Shown here in pieces: positions 26,427-36,254 of a stretch of DNA of 64,000 nt (positions are counted from its first letter, which is position 1; each line of letters starts with the position of its first letter). The stretch lies in contig NZ_JABANC010000001.1 in NCBI RefSeq assembly GCF_012931685.1, positions 496,001 through 560,000 on the forward strand, in the 5' to 3' direction. The notes beneath the pieces were generated by a model. The model saw nothing but the letters and a program-made list of their open reading frames with translations, did not search any database and was not told where the DNA came from. This DNA comes from Hanstruepera ponticola (GTDB lineage Bacteria > Bacteroidota > Bacteroidia > Flavobacteriales > Flavobacteriaceae). Made by a program: the position numbers and the translations under genes.

Positions 26427-27341
26427 CTAAAACTTTAAATTTTCGTTTTTATCCCAAAGCCCCCAATAAGCGCCAACATCTCCTTCATCACCCGTTTTCC
26501 ATGATTCATCAAATGATGAAAAGTAAAATATTGGAATGTCATTTTCTTTTGTCCAGTTGATGGCATCAATAAAATATTTCATGGCAGCCTCTTTTCCAGC
26601 AATTGCAGTTTTTAGATTCCCTCCTTCACTAGGCCAACCTGTTTCAGTTACAATAATAGGTTTGCCTTGAGCTGCATCTACAACCTGACCATACATGGCT
26701 TGCATATGACCAAGCGCATATTCAATAGGGCATCCTTCCCAATAGGGGTATAAATTGGCTAAAATGACATCAGTTTGTTCAACTAATTCTGGATGACGAG
26801 AAAACTCATAATAGGCATCTACATAACCTACAGGAATATCTAAACCAGATAATGCTTCTTTAACCTGTTTAATGTATTCTAGTAATTCCTCCAGAGACAT
26901 GTCATTACGATAAAGCACCTCGTTACCAACAGCAGCAACATCCACATAACCTGCTTTAGCAAGAGCAATCAATCCCTCAATTTCTTTTTCATTATCATCT
27001 TTATCATCTCCCAGCCATGCACCAACTAATGTTTTCAAACCGTGTTTTTTAGCTGCAACAGGCACATGCTCATTGCCTTCTACACAAGAAAATGAACGAA
27101 TGGCTTCAACATACGGTTTTAAAATTTGCACACGACGTTCAACTTGTTCAAAACTAATATCATCGCCAGGTTCTTGACCATCTTCATACATGCTAAAACA
27201 TATACCATGAAATCCATCTTTAATAGTTTTGCGCCATAGTTTTGTTAACGTTTCAAGAGATAATTTTGAAGCATCAATACCAACTGTATTAATTTGGCTG
27301 TACCCTTTAAACTTATAATATGATTCTTTTCTGTAAGACAT
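26427..27341 (-). CDS. Cytoplasmic GH17-family beta-1,3-glucan hydrolase or transferase
   Basis: The 304-residue protein has no signal peptide and so should act in the cytoplasm. It shows a clan GH-A TIM barrel of the GH17 type: the acid/base Glu in DVAAVGNEVLYRND, the nucleophile Glu in KPIIVTETGWPSEGG, and aromatic subsite residues in VILANLYPYWEGCPIEYA. GH17 enzymes act on beta-1,3-glucans as endo- or exo-glucanases or transglycosylases. The gene follows the GPH symporter by 15 bases, so it probably cleaves imported laminari-oligosaccharides. It is the last gene of the long catabolic operon; the 323-base gap follows. Confidence 0.8.
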   Translation of the reverse strand: MSYRKESYYKFKGYSQINTVGIDASKLSLETLTKLWRKTIKDGFHGICFSMYEDGQEPGDDISFEQVERRVQILKPYVEAIRSFSCVEGNEHVPVAAKKHGLKTLVGAWLGDDKDDNEKEIEGLIALAKAGYVDVAAVGNEVLYRNDMSLEELLEYIKQVKEALSGLDIPVGYVDAYYEFSRHPELVEQTDVILANLYPYWEGCPIEYALGHMQAMYGQVVDAAQGKPIIVTETGWPSEGGNLKTAIAGKEAAMKYFIDAINWTKENDIPIFYFSSFDESWKTGDEGDVGAYWGLWDKNENLKF

Positions 27342-27356
27342 TTTTAATAATAATTT

Positions 27357-28922
27357 TTATAATTCACCTCGCCTATCAACAAGTTCAGCCTTAATCTCTT
27401 TTGCTCTTTTTTCATTTAAACTATAGTTCCACATAACCCACATAGCTAATGCAGCTGTAGTAGCTGGAACGATAATATCAGCTATTCGTAATGATGTCAT
27501 TGTTTCAATAGTCTGATTTGTAATATTTTGATCGAACCCGACAATTTTCAGGATTACTCCGCTCAAAATAATTGCGATTGCTTGACCTAATTTAACCATC
27601 CACCAATAAATTGCTCCAAAAGTACCCTCTTTACGAGGCATTCCATTTTCTAACTCATCTAAATCACATACATCTGCAGTCATACTCATCATAAGCGTAA
27701 ACAGTCCTCCCATTCCAAAAGCAAAAAATGGAATTGGTAAAAATATTAACCATGGAATACCATTACTCGCATCAATACTAAACCATGACATACCAACACT
27801 ATCTAAAAATGGATTAATAGTCTCAAATATTGAAGCCACTCCATTTGTCATGGATTGACCAATAGACGTTTCATTAAATTTATTATTCAGTTCAATATCA
27901 AAACCCCACCATTTTAAAACATAACCAAATATTGATAAAGCTGTTGAAATTAAAAATGCCTTTCTCTTTCCCCATTTAGTCGCCATTCTAGAAATTATAG
28001 GAATTACCACAAATGCGGTTAAAATGGCGTTAAGTGTGTTAAACCATGCTGGCCATGTTCCTGCCATTTCCCAGCTTCCACTATTCATATAAAAAACAAT
28101 TATAAATACTGAAAACGCCGCTACTAGCTGAAACCCATTGAATACTAAAAATGTGGCGCCACAGAGCTTCATAAATGGTTTGTTTTTAGATACCTGTTTA
28201 ATACCTCTAAACAGTTCTTTCATATTTGAAGCTAGAGTCTTAAAATTGATGACTTGTCTGTTTTCCATATTTGCAGAATCTATTCCTCTACAGAAGAAGG
28301 CGGGTAAAATCCCAAAAACAATACAGACTGCACCAACAATCACAGCCATAGTTCTAACACCTTGAGCGGGATTATCAAAAGTATTTACATCTGGAATTAT
28401 TACATATAACCATGGTACAATCATCCATGCAATCTGACCCATGCTATTTGCTAAACTCATAAGTCTAGTTCGTTCATTATAATCAGAAGTCATTTCATAT
28501 CCCAAGCCAACCAATGGTGTCGCAAACATGGTGTTTCCAACTAAAAACAGAATCTGAAGAATCATTACATACCAAAAATTAAAGGTTTGTGATGCGTTTT
28601 CGTCAAGTTGCCACATTAAAATAAACAGAATTCCACTTATAATGGCTCCTGTAAAGATATAAGGTCTTCTTCTACCAAATCGAGATTTGGTATTATCTGA
28701 AATGAAGCCCATTATTGGGTCTGTTAAGGCGTCAAATATCCTAGGCAGTCCGCCTAAAAGTCCAGCCCAAACCGGATCCATGCCGAATGCAGTTAAAATA
28801 AACACCTGCAAGTAAACACCTAAAACACCTGGTAAAAGATTGAGCACAAAATGACCTGCACCAAATGCGGCTTTTTGACCCATTGGGACTTTATTTCTAG
28901 CTACTGTTTTAATACTTGACAT
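27357..28922 (-). CDS. GPH-family sugar:cation symporter (MFS)
   Basis: The 521-residue protein has about twelve membrane spans. It carries the glycoside-pentoside-hexuronide:cation symporter hallmark DALTDPIMGFISD followed by the basic loop TKSRFGRRRPYIFTG. A second typical motif near the end is EGTFGAIYWWMVKLGQA. It should move oligosaccharides across the inner membrane with H+ or Na+. Its place between the GH30 and the cytoplasmic GH17 genes (8 and 15 bases apart) indicates import of glucan oligomers made in the periplasm. The residues 345-390 loop is longer than in MelB-type members. Confidence 0.85.
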   Translation of the reverse strand: MSSIKTVARNKVPMGQKAAFGAGHFVLNLLPGVLGVYLQVFILTAFGMDPVWAGLLGGLPRIFDALTDPIMGFISDNTKSRFGRRRPYIFTGAIISGILFILMWQLDENASQTFNFWYVMILQILFLVGNTMFATPLVGLGYEMTSDYNERTRLMSLANSMGQIAWMIVPWLYVIIPDVNTFDNPAQGVRTMAVIVGAVCIVFGILPAFFCRGIDSANMENRQVINFKTLASNMKELFRGIKQVSKNKPFMKLCGATFLVFNGFQLVAAFSVFIIVFYMNSGSWEMAGTWPAWFNTLNAILTAFVVIPIISRMATKWGKRKAFLISTALSIFGYVLKWWGFDIELNNKFNETSIGQSMTNGVASIFETINPFLDSVGMSWFSIDASNGIPWLIFLPIPFFAFGMGGLFTLMMSMTADVCDLDELENGMPRKEGTFGAIYWWMVKLGQAIAIILSGVILKIVGFDQNITNQTIETMTSLRIADIIVPATTAALAMWVMWNYSLNEKRAKEIKAELVDRRGEL

Positions 28923-28930
28923 AAACTGTA

Positions 28931-30448
28931 TTATTTAGTTAGTGATTTATTTATAGGAACTACAATAGTTTGAATGGCTTGGGGATTAATATTTATTATA
29001 ATTGATCTATCATCTACTTTCAATTCAAAACTCTTTCCATCATTACCTTCATTAAAAATGACGACTGCTATATTTCCGCTTGGATTTTTAGCGGCTGTAA
29101 CCAATAATGATTCGTCGGTATTTGCAATTCCAATCACCTTAGCTTCTGGCCTGATATACTTGCTAAAATGTGCCATCACATAATAAAGTGGTGTAAAATA
29201 AACCTCATCTGCATCAGGATCAACAATAACAGGTGCTACACACCAGTTTTCAAACCAATTTGGACCTCCTTGTTTGTCTAAAACCATATTCCAATCTACC
29301 CATCCGTCAACCCAATTATTGAGACATCCAATAATATCTCTGGCATAACGATTTACAGGTGCATATTTTGGGTGCAAATATTTTTCATCTTCTGCTGCCC
29401 AATCCCAGCCCCAATCAGTGGCTTCCTTTTTCCAATACCACGCGTCATCCTGCCATTTTGGAACTTCAGAATCTACACATCCTTCCGTTTCAATTAAAAA
29501 TTTGTTTGGTGCTTTTTGATGCGCATATTGAAGTGCTTCGGGGAATACTTCATAGGTGCTTTCATACCAATGTATTGCCGTACCATCAAAATATTTTGAA
29601 GATTCTTCAGTTGCGTACATCACATCTACCCATTCTTTTAGACCTGCTCGATTCTGATCATAACCAAGTATAACTTTATCACCATAACCATCCGCTTCTA
29701 ATTTTGGACCTAAATGATACTGCACAAAATCAGTCATTTCCTGTGGTGTAAAATGCATACTCTCCCAATTATTTCCATTACCATGTGGTTCATTTTCAAC
29801 AGTAAAACCCCAAATAGGTATCCCTTCAGCCTCATAGGAATCAATATATTTTGAAAAAAACAATGCCCATGTATCATAATATTTTGGCAATAACTTACCG
29901 CCTACCCAATGGTTATTGTCTTTCATCCAAGGCGCAGCAGTCCATGGCGAAGCAAATATTTTAAAGCCTTCTTCAGAAATGGTCATGGCATCTTTTATCA
30001 TTGGAATTAAGTCGTCTTTGTCCTCCTCAATAGTAAAATGGTCAAGCTCCATATCGTCTTCAACTGGTGTATATGAATATTGATTAAGCGAAAAATCACA
30101 AGAATTCATATGGGTACGTGTTAAAGAATAGTTAGCCCCTTCTCTGCTGAAATAAGCTTTTAAAATCTTATCTCTATTCTCTTTACTTAATCGATTGAGT
30201 AAATAGGCTGAAGATTCTGTAAATGCGCCTCCAAAACCAGTAATAGTTTGAAATTCTTTTTCTGGTTTCAACACAATAGTTGCAGTCGTATCTAAAGGCT
30301 CAAATTGTGTGCGTTTTGTTAGTTTATTACCACTAGCAGATGTTTCAAAAACCTCAACTTCAAGCGATTTTTTATCTTGCTCTTTTTCTTCACACGCCAT
30401 AATAAATCCCAAAAAAATAAAACAAACTACCAAACTTATTGCCTTCAT
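28931..30448 (-). CDS. GH30-family beta-glucosidase/beta-1,6-glucanase lipoprotein
   Basis: A lipoprotein signal (MKAISLVVCFIFLGFIMAC) is followed by a GH30 domain: FQTITGFGGAFTESSAYLLN at the start of the barrel, acid/base Glu in FTVENEPHGNGN, nucleophile Glu in KFLIETEGCVDSE, and a C-terminal beta-sandwich (YIRPEAKVIGIANTDESLLV). In laminarin loci of marine Flavobacteria GH30 enzymes remove beta-1,6 glucose branches, which matches its company here. The family also includes glucosylceramidases and other activities, so linkage specificity is inferred from context. It is full length at 505 residues. Confidence 0.8.
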   Translation of the reverse strand: MKAISLVVCFIFLGFIMACEEKEQDKKSLEVEVFETSASGNKLTKRTQFEPLDTTATIVLKPEKEFQTITGFGGAFTESSAYLLNRLSKENRDKILKAYFSREGANYSLTRTHMNSCDFSLNQYSYTPVEDDMELDHFTIEEDKDDLIPMIKDAMTISEEGFKIFASPWTAAPWMKDNNHWVGGKLLPKYYDTWALFFSKYIDSYEAEGIPIWGFTVENEPHGNGNNWESMHFTPQEMTDFVQYHLGPKLEADGYGDKVILGYDQNRAGLKEWVDVMYATEESSKYFDGTAIHWYESTYEVFPEALQYAHQKAPNKFLIETEGCVDSEVPKWQDDAWYWKKEATDWGWDWAAEDEKYLHPKYAPVNRYARDIIGCLNNWVDGWVDWNMVLDKQGGPNWFENWCVAPVIVDPDADEVYFTPLYYVMAHFSKYIRPEAKVIGIANTDESLLVTAAKNPSGNIAVVIFNEGNDGKSFELKVDDRSIIININPQAIQTIVVPINKSLTK

Positions 30449-30474
30449 ATATTTTAATTATTAACTGACTCATT

Positions 30475-31773
30475 TCATCTGTGAGACATGATTTCTTCAG
30501 CTGTTGGTGGTACAAAAACATCAACCATGAGTGATTTATATTCTCCATTATAGGTTTTTGATATGGCATTACCATTTCGTGTGAGACCATCAAAAACACC
30601 TTTATCTACTAAATCCCAAATTGGATATTTTGCTTGACCATCTACTGTGAATAAACCAAAATGGTTTTCAGACCCCTTTGGGTTATGGGCATCTTTCCAT
30701 TTTTCGTTAAAAGCCTCAAAGTAAAAGCAGGAAATATTGCTATTGTTTGTCCATTCTCTAATTTGCTTGTAATAGAGCCCTTGTTTGTACTCGTCTGTTG
30801 CTTTTGAGCCATTTGGTCCATAATGACCATTAGATACACTTGCCCAACCTGTTTCTCCTATGTGAATTGGTTTATTTACTCCAAGGCTTTTAACATAGTT
30901 TGAAACACTATCATACTGTTTTTTAGAAAAATCAATAGCACGTTTCATAGCTGCGTTAATTTTTTCAATGCCAGGCAAGTCTGTTTCGTTTTCAGGAACT
31001 ACCCAAAATTCCGGATTATAGTGTGTATTGTGATAGGGATATGTGTGCATGGAAATATAATCAACCACCTTAATTAATTGTTCTAAATCCTCATTGTGGT
31101 ATAACGTATCTCCTCCTCCCCAAGATGCAAAATCGTCTGAACTAGTTATCCATAAATCTTTTGAAAGCTTACCACTACGCTTCAAATCTTGTAAATGGTT
31201 AACCCATTTTAAAATAACATTAGGTTGAACATAATAACTTGTAGCCCATTTTACCATTGCCTCATTACCTACAGCCAATACTTTTACAATGTCTGGATAT
31301 TTGTTTGCCAAAGCCACTGCTCGCCCAATTTCTCCTGCGTTGTTAGGACTTTCAACATCATGATTAGGTGCTTGGTCTGTCCATGCATTTAAGCAATCTA
31401 TCCAAGCGCCTAGCATAACATACATTTCAAATTCTGATTCTTCAGCTTTCAGCTCACTGATTGCGCGTAATAAATTTGGTGCATGATCTAGTTGTACGTT
31501 ATATGTACGTAAAACTTTAATACCCATAGCTGATAAAATTTTCATATCATTTTTCAGCTGCTGAATAGTAGGTTGACTATCCCTAGTTACTTCTCTATAA
31601 CCACCATAGGATATTGCTAGATATTCCGGATTACCCAAAATATCTTTAGCCGTAACATTTTTTTCTTTTTTCACAGGTAATATGTTGCCTTTATTTTTTT
31701 TATCAGAATCATTACATGAAAACAATACTATTCCAAAACAGAAATAAATAATATGTAATGAAATTCTTGTCAT
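30475..31773 (-). CDS. GH17-family beta-1,3-glucanase lipoprotein
   Basis: The N-terminus (MTRISLHIIYFCFGIVLFSC) is a lipoprotein signal. The GH17-type TIM barrel shows IKVLRTYNVQLDHAPNLL, the acid/base Glu in VKVLAVGNEAMVKW, DYISMHTYPYHNTHYNP and the nucleophile Glu in KPIHIGETGWASVSNG. At 432 residues it has about 100 more residues than the cytoplasmic GH17 of the same locus, with which it shares family but little close identity. It likely works in the periplasm or on the outer membrane, trimming laminarin fragments. It is separated from the GH30 gene by 26 bases. Confidence 0.8.
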   Translation of the reverse strand: MTRISLHIIYFCFGIVLFSCNDSDKKNKGNILPVKKEKNVTAKDILGNPEYLAISYGGYREVTRDSQPTIQQLKNDMKILSAMGIKVLRTYNVQLDHAPNLLRAISELKAEESEFEMYVMLGAWIDCLNAWTDQAPNHDVESPNNAGEIGRAVALANKYPDIVKVLAVGNEAMVKWATSYYVQPNVILKWVNHLQDLKRSGKLSKDLWITSSDDFASWGGGDTLYHNEDLEQLIKVVDYISMHTYPYHNTHYNPEFWVVPENETDLPGIEKINAAMKRAIDFSKKQYDSVSNYVKSLGVNKPIHIGETGWASVSNGHYGPNGSKATDEYKQGLYYKQIREWTNNSNISCFYFEAFNEKWKDAHNPKGSENHFGLFTVDGQAKYPIWDLVDKGVFDGLTRNGNAISKTYNGEYKSLMVDVFVPPTAEEIMSHR

Positions 31774-31783
31774 TTTTTTCGTT

Positions 31784-34700
31784 TTACTCTTTAAGTGAAA
31801 CTAAAATTCTATTAATTTCTCCTTCTCTTTTAAAAACTTTTTTGCTTGTTTTTAAATCTATTTGTAGTGAATCAAATTCCGTTATTTTACCGTCATTGAA
31901 AATTACTTGTATACCATTTTTGGCTCCCAAATTATAAATGACAGGGATTTGACAATATGTAAAACAGACCGATTTCGCTTCAATATTCAGAGTTTCTATT
32001 TCTTTATTGATTGTTGTGTAAACAAAGTCCTTTGATTCTTTTAAAAACTCCTCATGTCTTAATAATCTTGGATTGAAAACCATGCGTCCATTCTCAACAA
32101 ACACACCTAATTCTCCGAACCTACAAAGAATATCTTCTTTTACTTGACCAGTCATACCTGGTTGTTGGGCACCTTTACCTGAAGGAGTATGTGAATAAGG
32201 GTCTGTTGGAAAGGCACCATATAGCTCTGGAGATTTATGAACCCCAATCCCTTCATTAATTTCATAATAATGATCTAGTAATCCACCAATTATAACATCG
32301 TTTTCATCGTTTTTAAGTGCTTCTAAAGTTGTTTCTTGAACAGCGAGCAACAACTTAGATACCATATGCCAGTAAATTGACCCTAAACCTTCATAACCAA
32401 AGAAGGTTCCTGAACGACCTGTAAAGGCCTTATGGTTAAACATATTCTCATAAGTTTCTAGCAGCAATTTTTTATCAGCATTTGCAAGCGCTTGATATTT
32501 GCTTTCTAGACCATCTAAAGCTTCTTTTAAACTGTTAGCATTATTAAATGTTCCATTAAAATGATAATTCCCTAAAACATCTTTTTGAATTATTTGCTTA
32601 TTACCATCCTCTAGAAGCCGTTGTAATAACATCGAATTAGCTACGGCTTCTTTTGGCACTTTATTCTTCACAACAAACTTATTAAGTTCTTTATCTGGAT
32701 ATAATAAATAACTATACTGGTCTGGTCTGAAAAGCGCACTAGATTTCAATGCGTTTAAAACTTCAAGTGATTCTTTTCCTGAAATGTATCCTGAACTTAA
32801 AACTGCAACTTGACCCTCTAACATCTCTGGTAAATATGAAATTGAAACTTCAGAATCATTTTTTACAGTCATTAAATTGTAGGCATGATACAATTTATCA
32901 TCTCGTTGATTAGCTTCAATGGAATGCTCTAAATATGCCCTAGATATTGATAAAAACTGTGTGAGATCACTTTTAAAAATGCCTCTTTTATTACTTGAAA
33001 AGCCGTTTTCATAAATTTTCTCCCTGAAAATACTTCCTGCTGTTCCGAGTCTATCCAATATTGATTTTCTATCCTTATCGTTTATTCTAGCATTTAATAC
33101 ACTTTTAAAATCTACAAAAGTGTTTAATACCTTTTCAAAAAATTCAGCTAATTCTTCCGAAATTTCAAAGGTTTCTAATTCATAATATTCAACAATATTT
33201 TCAAAAAATTTCAAGAATCGTCTTAAATAATAAAGTGTTACCATGGAAACACCATTGCCAACTAATGCATTATTGGCATCATTCCATTCTGGTCTTTGTG
33301 TATTAAGCCAAATACCACCTTCGGGAATAAAATTTGATAACTTAGCTAGAACTGTAGCCAACAATTTTTCCATAAGATTTACCTTATAGATAAAATAATT
33401 TTCATCTCTTAAAAGCGCACCGTCTACACCCAGTTCTTGACGTTTTTGATGAATTCTAGCGTCAAGTTTATCATCAAAATCGATAGTGTCTTTTGGGTTT
33501 TTCAATAAATCAGCATACGGCTTTATTTTATAAGGCACATTAGCATAAACAAAAACTTCTTGGTTAAAATAACTTGATAACCTGTTGGGATAGTGACCTT
33601 CAATTATTTCTAAGAATTTCAATAAATAAATAATTTGATGATCTCCCCAATAGCCAATATAAGACCAAGGGTCGTCTGGTTCTATAGTTTCCCAATCAAA
33701 ACCATCTTTTGTGACACGATAGGGATTATAACCATCAAATGTTGTAGCATTCAAAAATTTATGAATCATACTTTCAATAAATTCTGGATATGAATGCGCT
33801 AAAGCTTCCCAATTCTGAAAAATATCGCGCCAATTTCCTTCGTAATCTAAAATTTTAGACCCGTCAACCTCACTCCTTGTGTTTATTGAAAATTGATTCC
33901 ATGGTCGACTTGGGTCACCATGTCTTCGGCTAAATTTTAATGGTAAATATTCGAAGCAAAGACGTTTAAAGTTTTTGTCTTCATCTTTCTCTGCAATGTT
34001 TTTAATATATTCTAAACTGAATGCATCTGGCAAGTTATTAAGCAAACTGTTTTTCTTCTTAAAGACTTTTTTGTTTGCTTTACCAATATATTTTATGAAA
34101 TCGCTTTTTTCTATTTGATAGTTATCATCAAAAATTCCTCCACGCATTATATTAAACAAGGTGTTTGAAAAATGACGTGTATTTCGTAATTTATTTCTAC
34201 TTAATTGCATAGCATCTGAAGCACCTGCTAATTCTAACAAATGTTTTGTGCCCAATTCAATATTATCCTGAACTTGCTCTTGTAAATTTGAATCATTTTT
34301 TATTTTTTCAGAAATAGATACAATATCGCTTATATTTTGGTTCACATTCGCAATAAACATCCAGCTCTGATTTTCATTTGTTGAAAGAGATACATTTGAC
34401 TCAATAAAATAAGCACCTTTTTCAGCCTTTATATCTGATTCTTGTTTAAGAGATTCTCCCCTTCTAAACTTGTCAAGTTGTAATGAAGACAATAGATATT
34501 TTGGGTTTTTTACACCTAAAGACCATATAATATTAGATTTTAATGCTTCACTAGGTTCTGCTTTATCAACAATAATAGCACTTAAAGCAAATATTCCAAT
34601 GCCGGTGTTTTCTTCAAGTTCACTGCGTTTATAGGCATCTACTAAATTACTGTAATCGTTTTGTAAATCAGATCCAACACCATATGGAACAATATTTTGT

Positions 34701-35296
34701 AAACCATCTAAAAAAGTAACATTGACACTAGAATTTGAATTGTTTTGTAGTGTCGATTTCTTTACAAATCCAAATAAATTACTTGAATTCCATGAATAAC
34801 GAAATGTCAATTCTAATTCTTCATTCAATTCTTCAAAAACAACTTTGTTCCCATATTGACTTTTGTAAAGATTTCTTTTAACATTATAGATTCCATGATA
34901 CCTGTTTGAAAATGGTTCCCATAAAAACGTTTTATTGTTTTTAAGAACTCTCATTATTGTTTTACTACCAGTAATTTCAGCAGATTCTGTTATCTTATCA
35001 TCTGTATAATAAGGAAACAATGCGTTATTTGCATCTTTCCTGCCCGCAGTTAAGCCTCCGTTACTTGATATAAACATCCAGTGATTAGAATTACTAACAA
35101 GACTCATGAAAAATGGTCTCATTTCATCACTATTTGAAATCTTATAATATACCTCGCCTTCAAAATTTGTTAATTCACCAGTAATATCTTCCTCTTTAAA
35201 TGAAGCCTGACTATTGCCTATATAAATTTTGTTGGGATTCATACTTGTGTTTCTTTCTTCAAAATTTTGATTATTGGTTAAAATTTTTGTCGTCAT
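31784..35296 (-). CDS. GH149-like (GH94-clan) beta-1,3-glucan phosphorylase
   Basis: This 1170-residue protein has no signal peptide. Its size and layout (long beta-sandwich in the first 350 residues, then a helical (alpha/alpha)6 barrel) fit the inverting phosphorylases of families GH94/GH149/GH161. Notable pieces are SRRHGDPSRPWNQFSI, EGNWRDIFQNWEALAHSYPE, WSYIGYWGDHQIIYLLKFL, WLNTQRPEWNDANNALVG and TGRSGTFFGYEGLGSIYWHM. GH149 enzymes of this length release glucose-1-phosphate from beta-1,3-gluco-oligosaccharides, and they are known from Bacteroidota loci with GH16, GH17 and GH30. I assign GH149 over GH94 by length and neighbours; the catalytic Asp is not assigned with certainty. Confidence 0.65.
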   Translation of the reverse strand: MTTKILTNNQNFEERNTSMNPNKIYIGNSQASFKEEDITGELTNFEGEVYYKISNSDEMRPFFMSLVSNSNHWMFISSNGGLTAGRKDANNALFPYYTDDKITESAEITGSKTIMRVLKNNKTFLWEPFSNRYHGIYNVKRNLYKSQYGNKVVFEELNEELELTFRYSWNSSNLFGFVKKSTLQNNSNSSVNVTFLDGLQNIVPYGVGSDLQNDYSNLVDAYKRSELEENTGIGIFALSAIIVDKAEPSEALKSNIIWSLGVKNPKYLLSSLQLDKFRRGESLKQESDIKAEKGAYFIESNVSLSTNENQSWMFIANVNQNISDIVSISEKIKNDSNLQEQVQDNIELGTKHLLELAGASDAMQLSRNKLRNTRHFSNTLFNIMRGGIFDDNYQIEKSDFIKYIGKANKKVFKKKNSLLNNLPDAFSLEYIKNIAEKDEDKNFKRLCFEYLPLKFSRRHGDPSRPWNQFSINTRSEVDGSKILDYEGNWRDIFQNWEALAHSYPEFIESMIHKFLNATTFDGYNPYRVTKDGFDWETIEPDDPWSYIGYWGDHQIIYLLKFLEIIEGHYPNRLSSYFNQEVFVYANVPYKIKPYADLLKNPKDTIDFDDKLDARIHQKRQELGVDGALLRDENYFIYKVNLMEKLLATVLAKLSNFIPEGGIWLNTQRPEWNDANNALVGNGVSMVTLYYLRRFLKFFENIVEYYELETFEISEELAEFFEKVLNTFVDFKSVLNARINDKDRKSILDRLGTAGSIFREKIYENGFSSNKRGIFKSDLTQFLSISRAYLEHSIEANQRDDKLYHAYNLMTVKNDSEVSISYLPEMLEGQVAVLSSGYISGKESLEVLNALKSSALFRPDQYSYLLYPDKELNKFVVKNKVPKEAVANSMLLQRLLEDGNKQIIQKDVLGNYHFNGTFNNANSLKEALDGLESKYQALANADKKLLLETYENMFNHKAFTGRSGTFFGYEGLGSIYWHMVSKLLLAVQETTLEALKNDENDVIIGGLLDHYYEINEGIGVHKSPELYGAFPTDPYSHTPSGKGAQQPGMTGQVKEDILCRFGELGVFVENGRMVFNPRLLRHEEFLKESKDFVYTTINKEIETLNIEAKSVCFTYCQIPVIYNLGAKNGIQVIFNDGKITEFDSLQIDLKTSKKVFKREGEINRILVSLKE

Positions 35297-35418
35297 AGTA
35301 GTCTTTTAAACCTACTGATTACTGTTTGTAGGTTAGATTGATCATTATAAAATTTGGGTGTGCTTTAAAAGGTCAAGAAGCTAGCCCAACCTTTAATTAA
35401 ATATGTTCACAGGGTTTT

Positions 35419-36237
35419 TTATTGATAAACACGGACGTAATCCACATACATCGTCTGCGGGAAAACAGTATTATCATTTGGAGGTCCTCCATAATTACCA
35501 CCTACAGCGACATTCATAATTATATAAAAGGGTTGGTTATCAAAAATCCAAGGACCAGGAACATCTTCTGGAGTTATCTGATTATACAACACATCATCTA
35601 CATAAAAATTTATATAGCCTTCACCCCATTCAATACCAAAGACATGGAAACCTGTATCAAATCTATCATTTACTAGGTCATAAGCTTTAGATATAGATTC
35701 TCCAGCTGAATATCCTGGACCATGAACCGTTCCGTTTATAATAGTTGGTTCACTACCTCTATTTTCCATAATATCAATTTCGCCGCATGCAGGCCATTGA
35801 ACCACATCAGAATTTGAACCCAGCATCCAAAAGGCTGGCCACATACCTTGCCCCCAAGGTAACTGAATACGCGCTTCAAAACGTCCGTATTTTTTTTCAA
35901 ACAAATCTTTAGTTTGAATTCTGGCAGATGTAAAGCCTGAACCTTCGTAAGATTCTTCCCGAGCAGTAATCATCAACATACCATCTTGAATATTTATATT
36001 TTCAGGTCTATCGGTGTAATACTGTAATTCATTGTTTCCCCAACCAGGTATCCCTTGTTCCGAGCCATTTCCTATATCATAATTCCACTTACTTGTTTCT
36101 AGAGGTCCATCTGTATTAAACTCGTCTTGCCAAACCAATTGATTTAAAGTCGTAACCGTTTGAGTTTCGTCTGTAGAACACCCCAATGCGAATGCTATTG
36201 CACATAGGATACTCATATATTTTGATTTTTTCATCAT
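35419..36237 (-). CDS. GH16-family endo-beta-1,3-glucanase (laminarinase) lipoprotein
   Basis: A lipoprotein signal (MKKSKYMSILCAIAFALGC) precedes a single GH16 jelly-roll. The catalytic motif GEIDIMENRG carries the nucleophile Glu, assisting Asp and acid/base Glu (ExDxxE). YGRFEARIQLPWGQGMWPAFWML and a GTVHGPGYSAGES segment are typical of the laminarinase subfamily. At 272 residues it contains only the catalytic domain, without an extra binding module. As an outer-membrane or periplasmic lipoprotein it would make the first cuts in laminarin. It is followed by a 122-base gap before the phosphorylase gene, where a weak hairpin but no clear promoter is visible. Confidence 0.88.
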   Translation of the reverse strand: MMKKSKYMSILCAIAFALGCSTDETQTVTTLNQLVWQDEFNTDGPLETSKWNYDIGNGSEQGIPGWGNNELQYYTDRPENINIQDGMLMITAREESYEGSGFTSARIQTKDLFEKKYGRFEARIQLPWGQGMWPAFWMLGSNSDVVQWPACGEIDIMENRGSEPTIINGTVHGPGYSAGESISKAYDLVNDRFDTGFHVFGIEWGEGYINFYVDDVLYNQITPEDVPGPWIFDNQPFYIIMNVAVGGNYGGPPNDNTVFPQTMYVDYVRVYQ

Positions 36238-36254
36238 GCTATGATTTCTTTTTA

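Noticed and set aside
35297-35418. Separate promoter for the phosphorylase gene
   Set aside because: No TAnnTTTG box or shared glucan-locus block was found, so continuous transcription from upstream genes is assumed.
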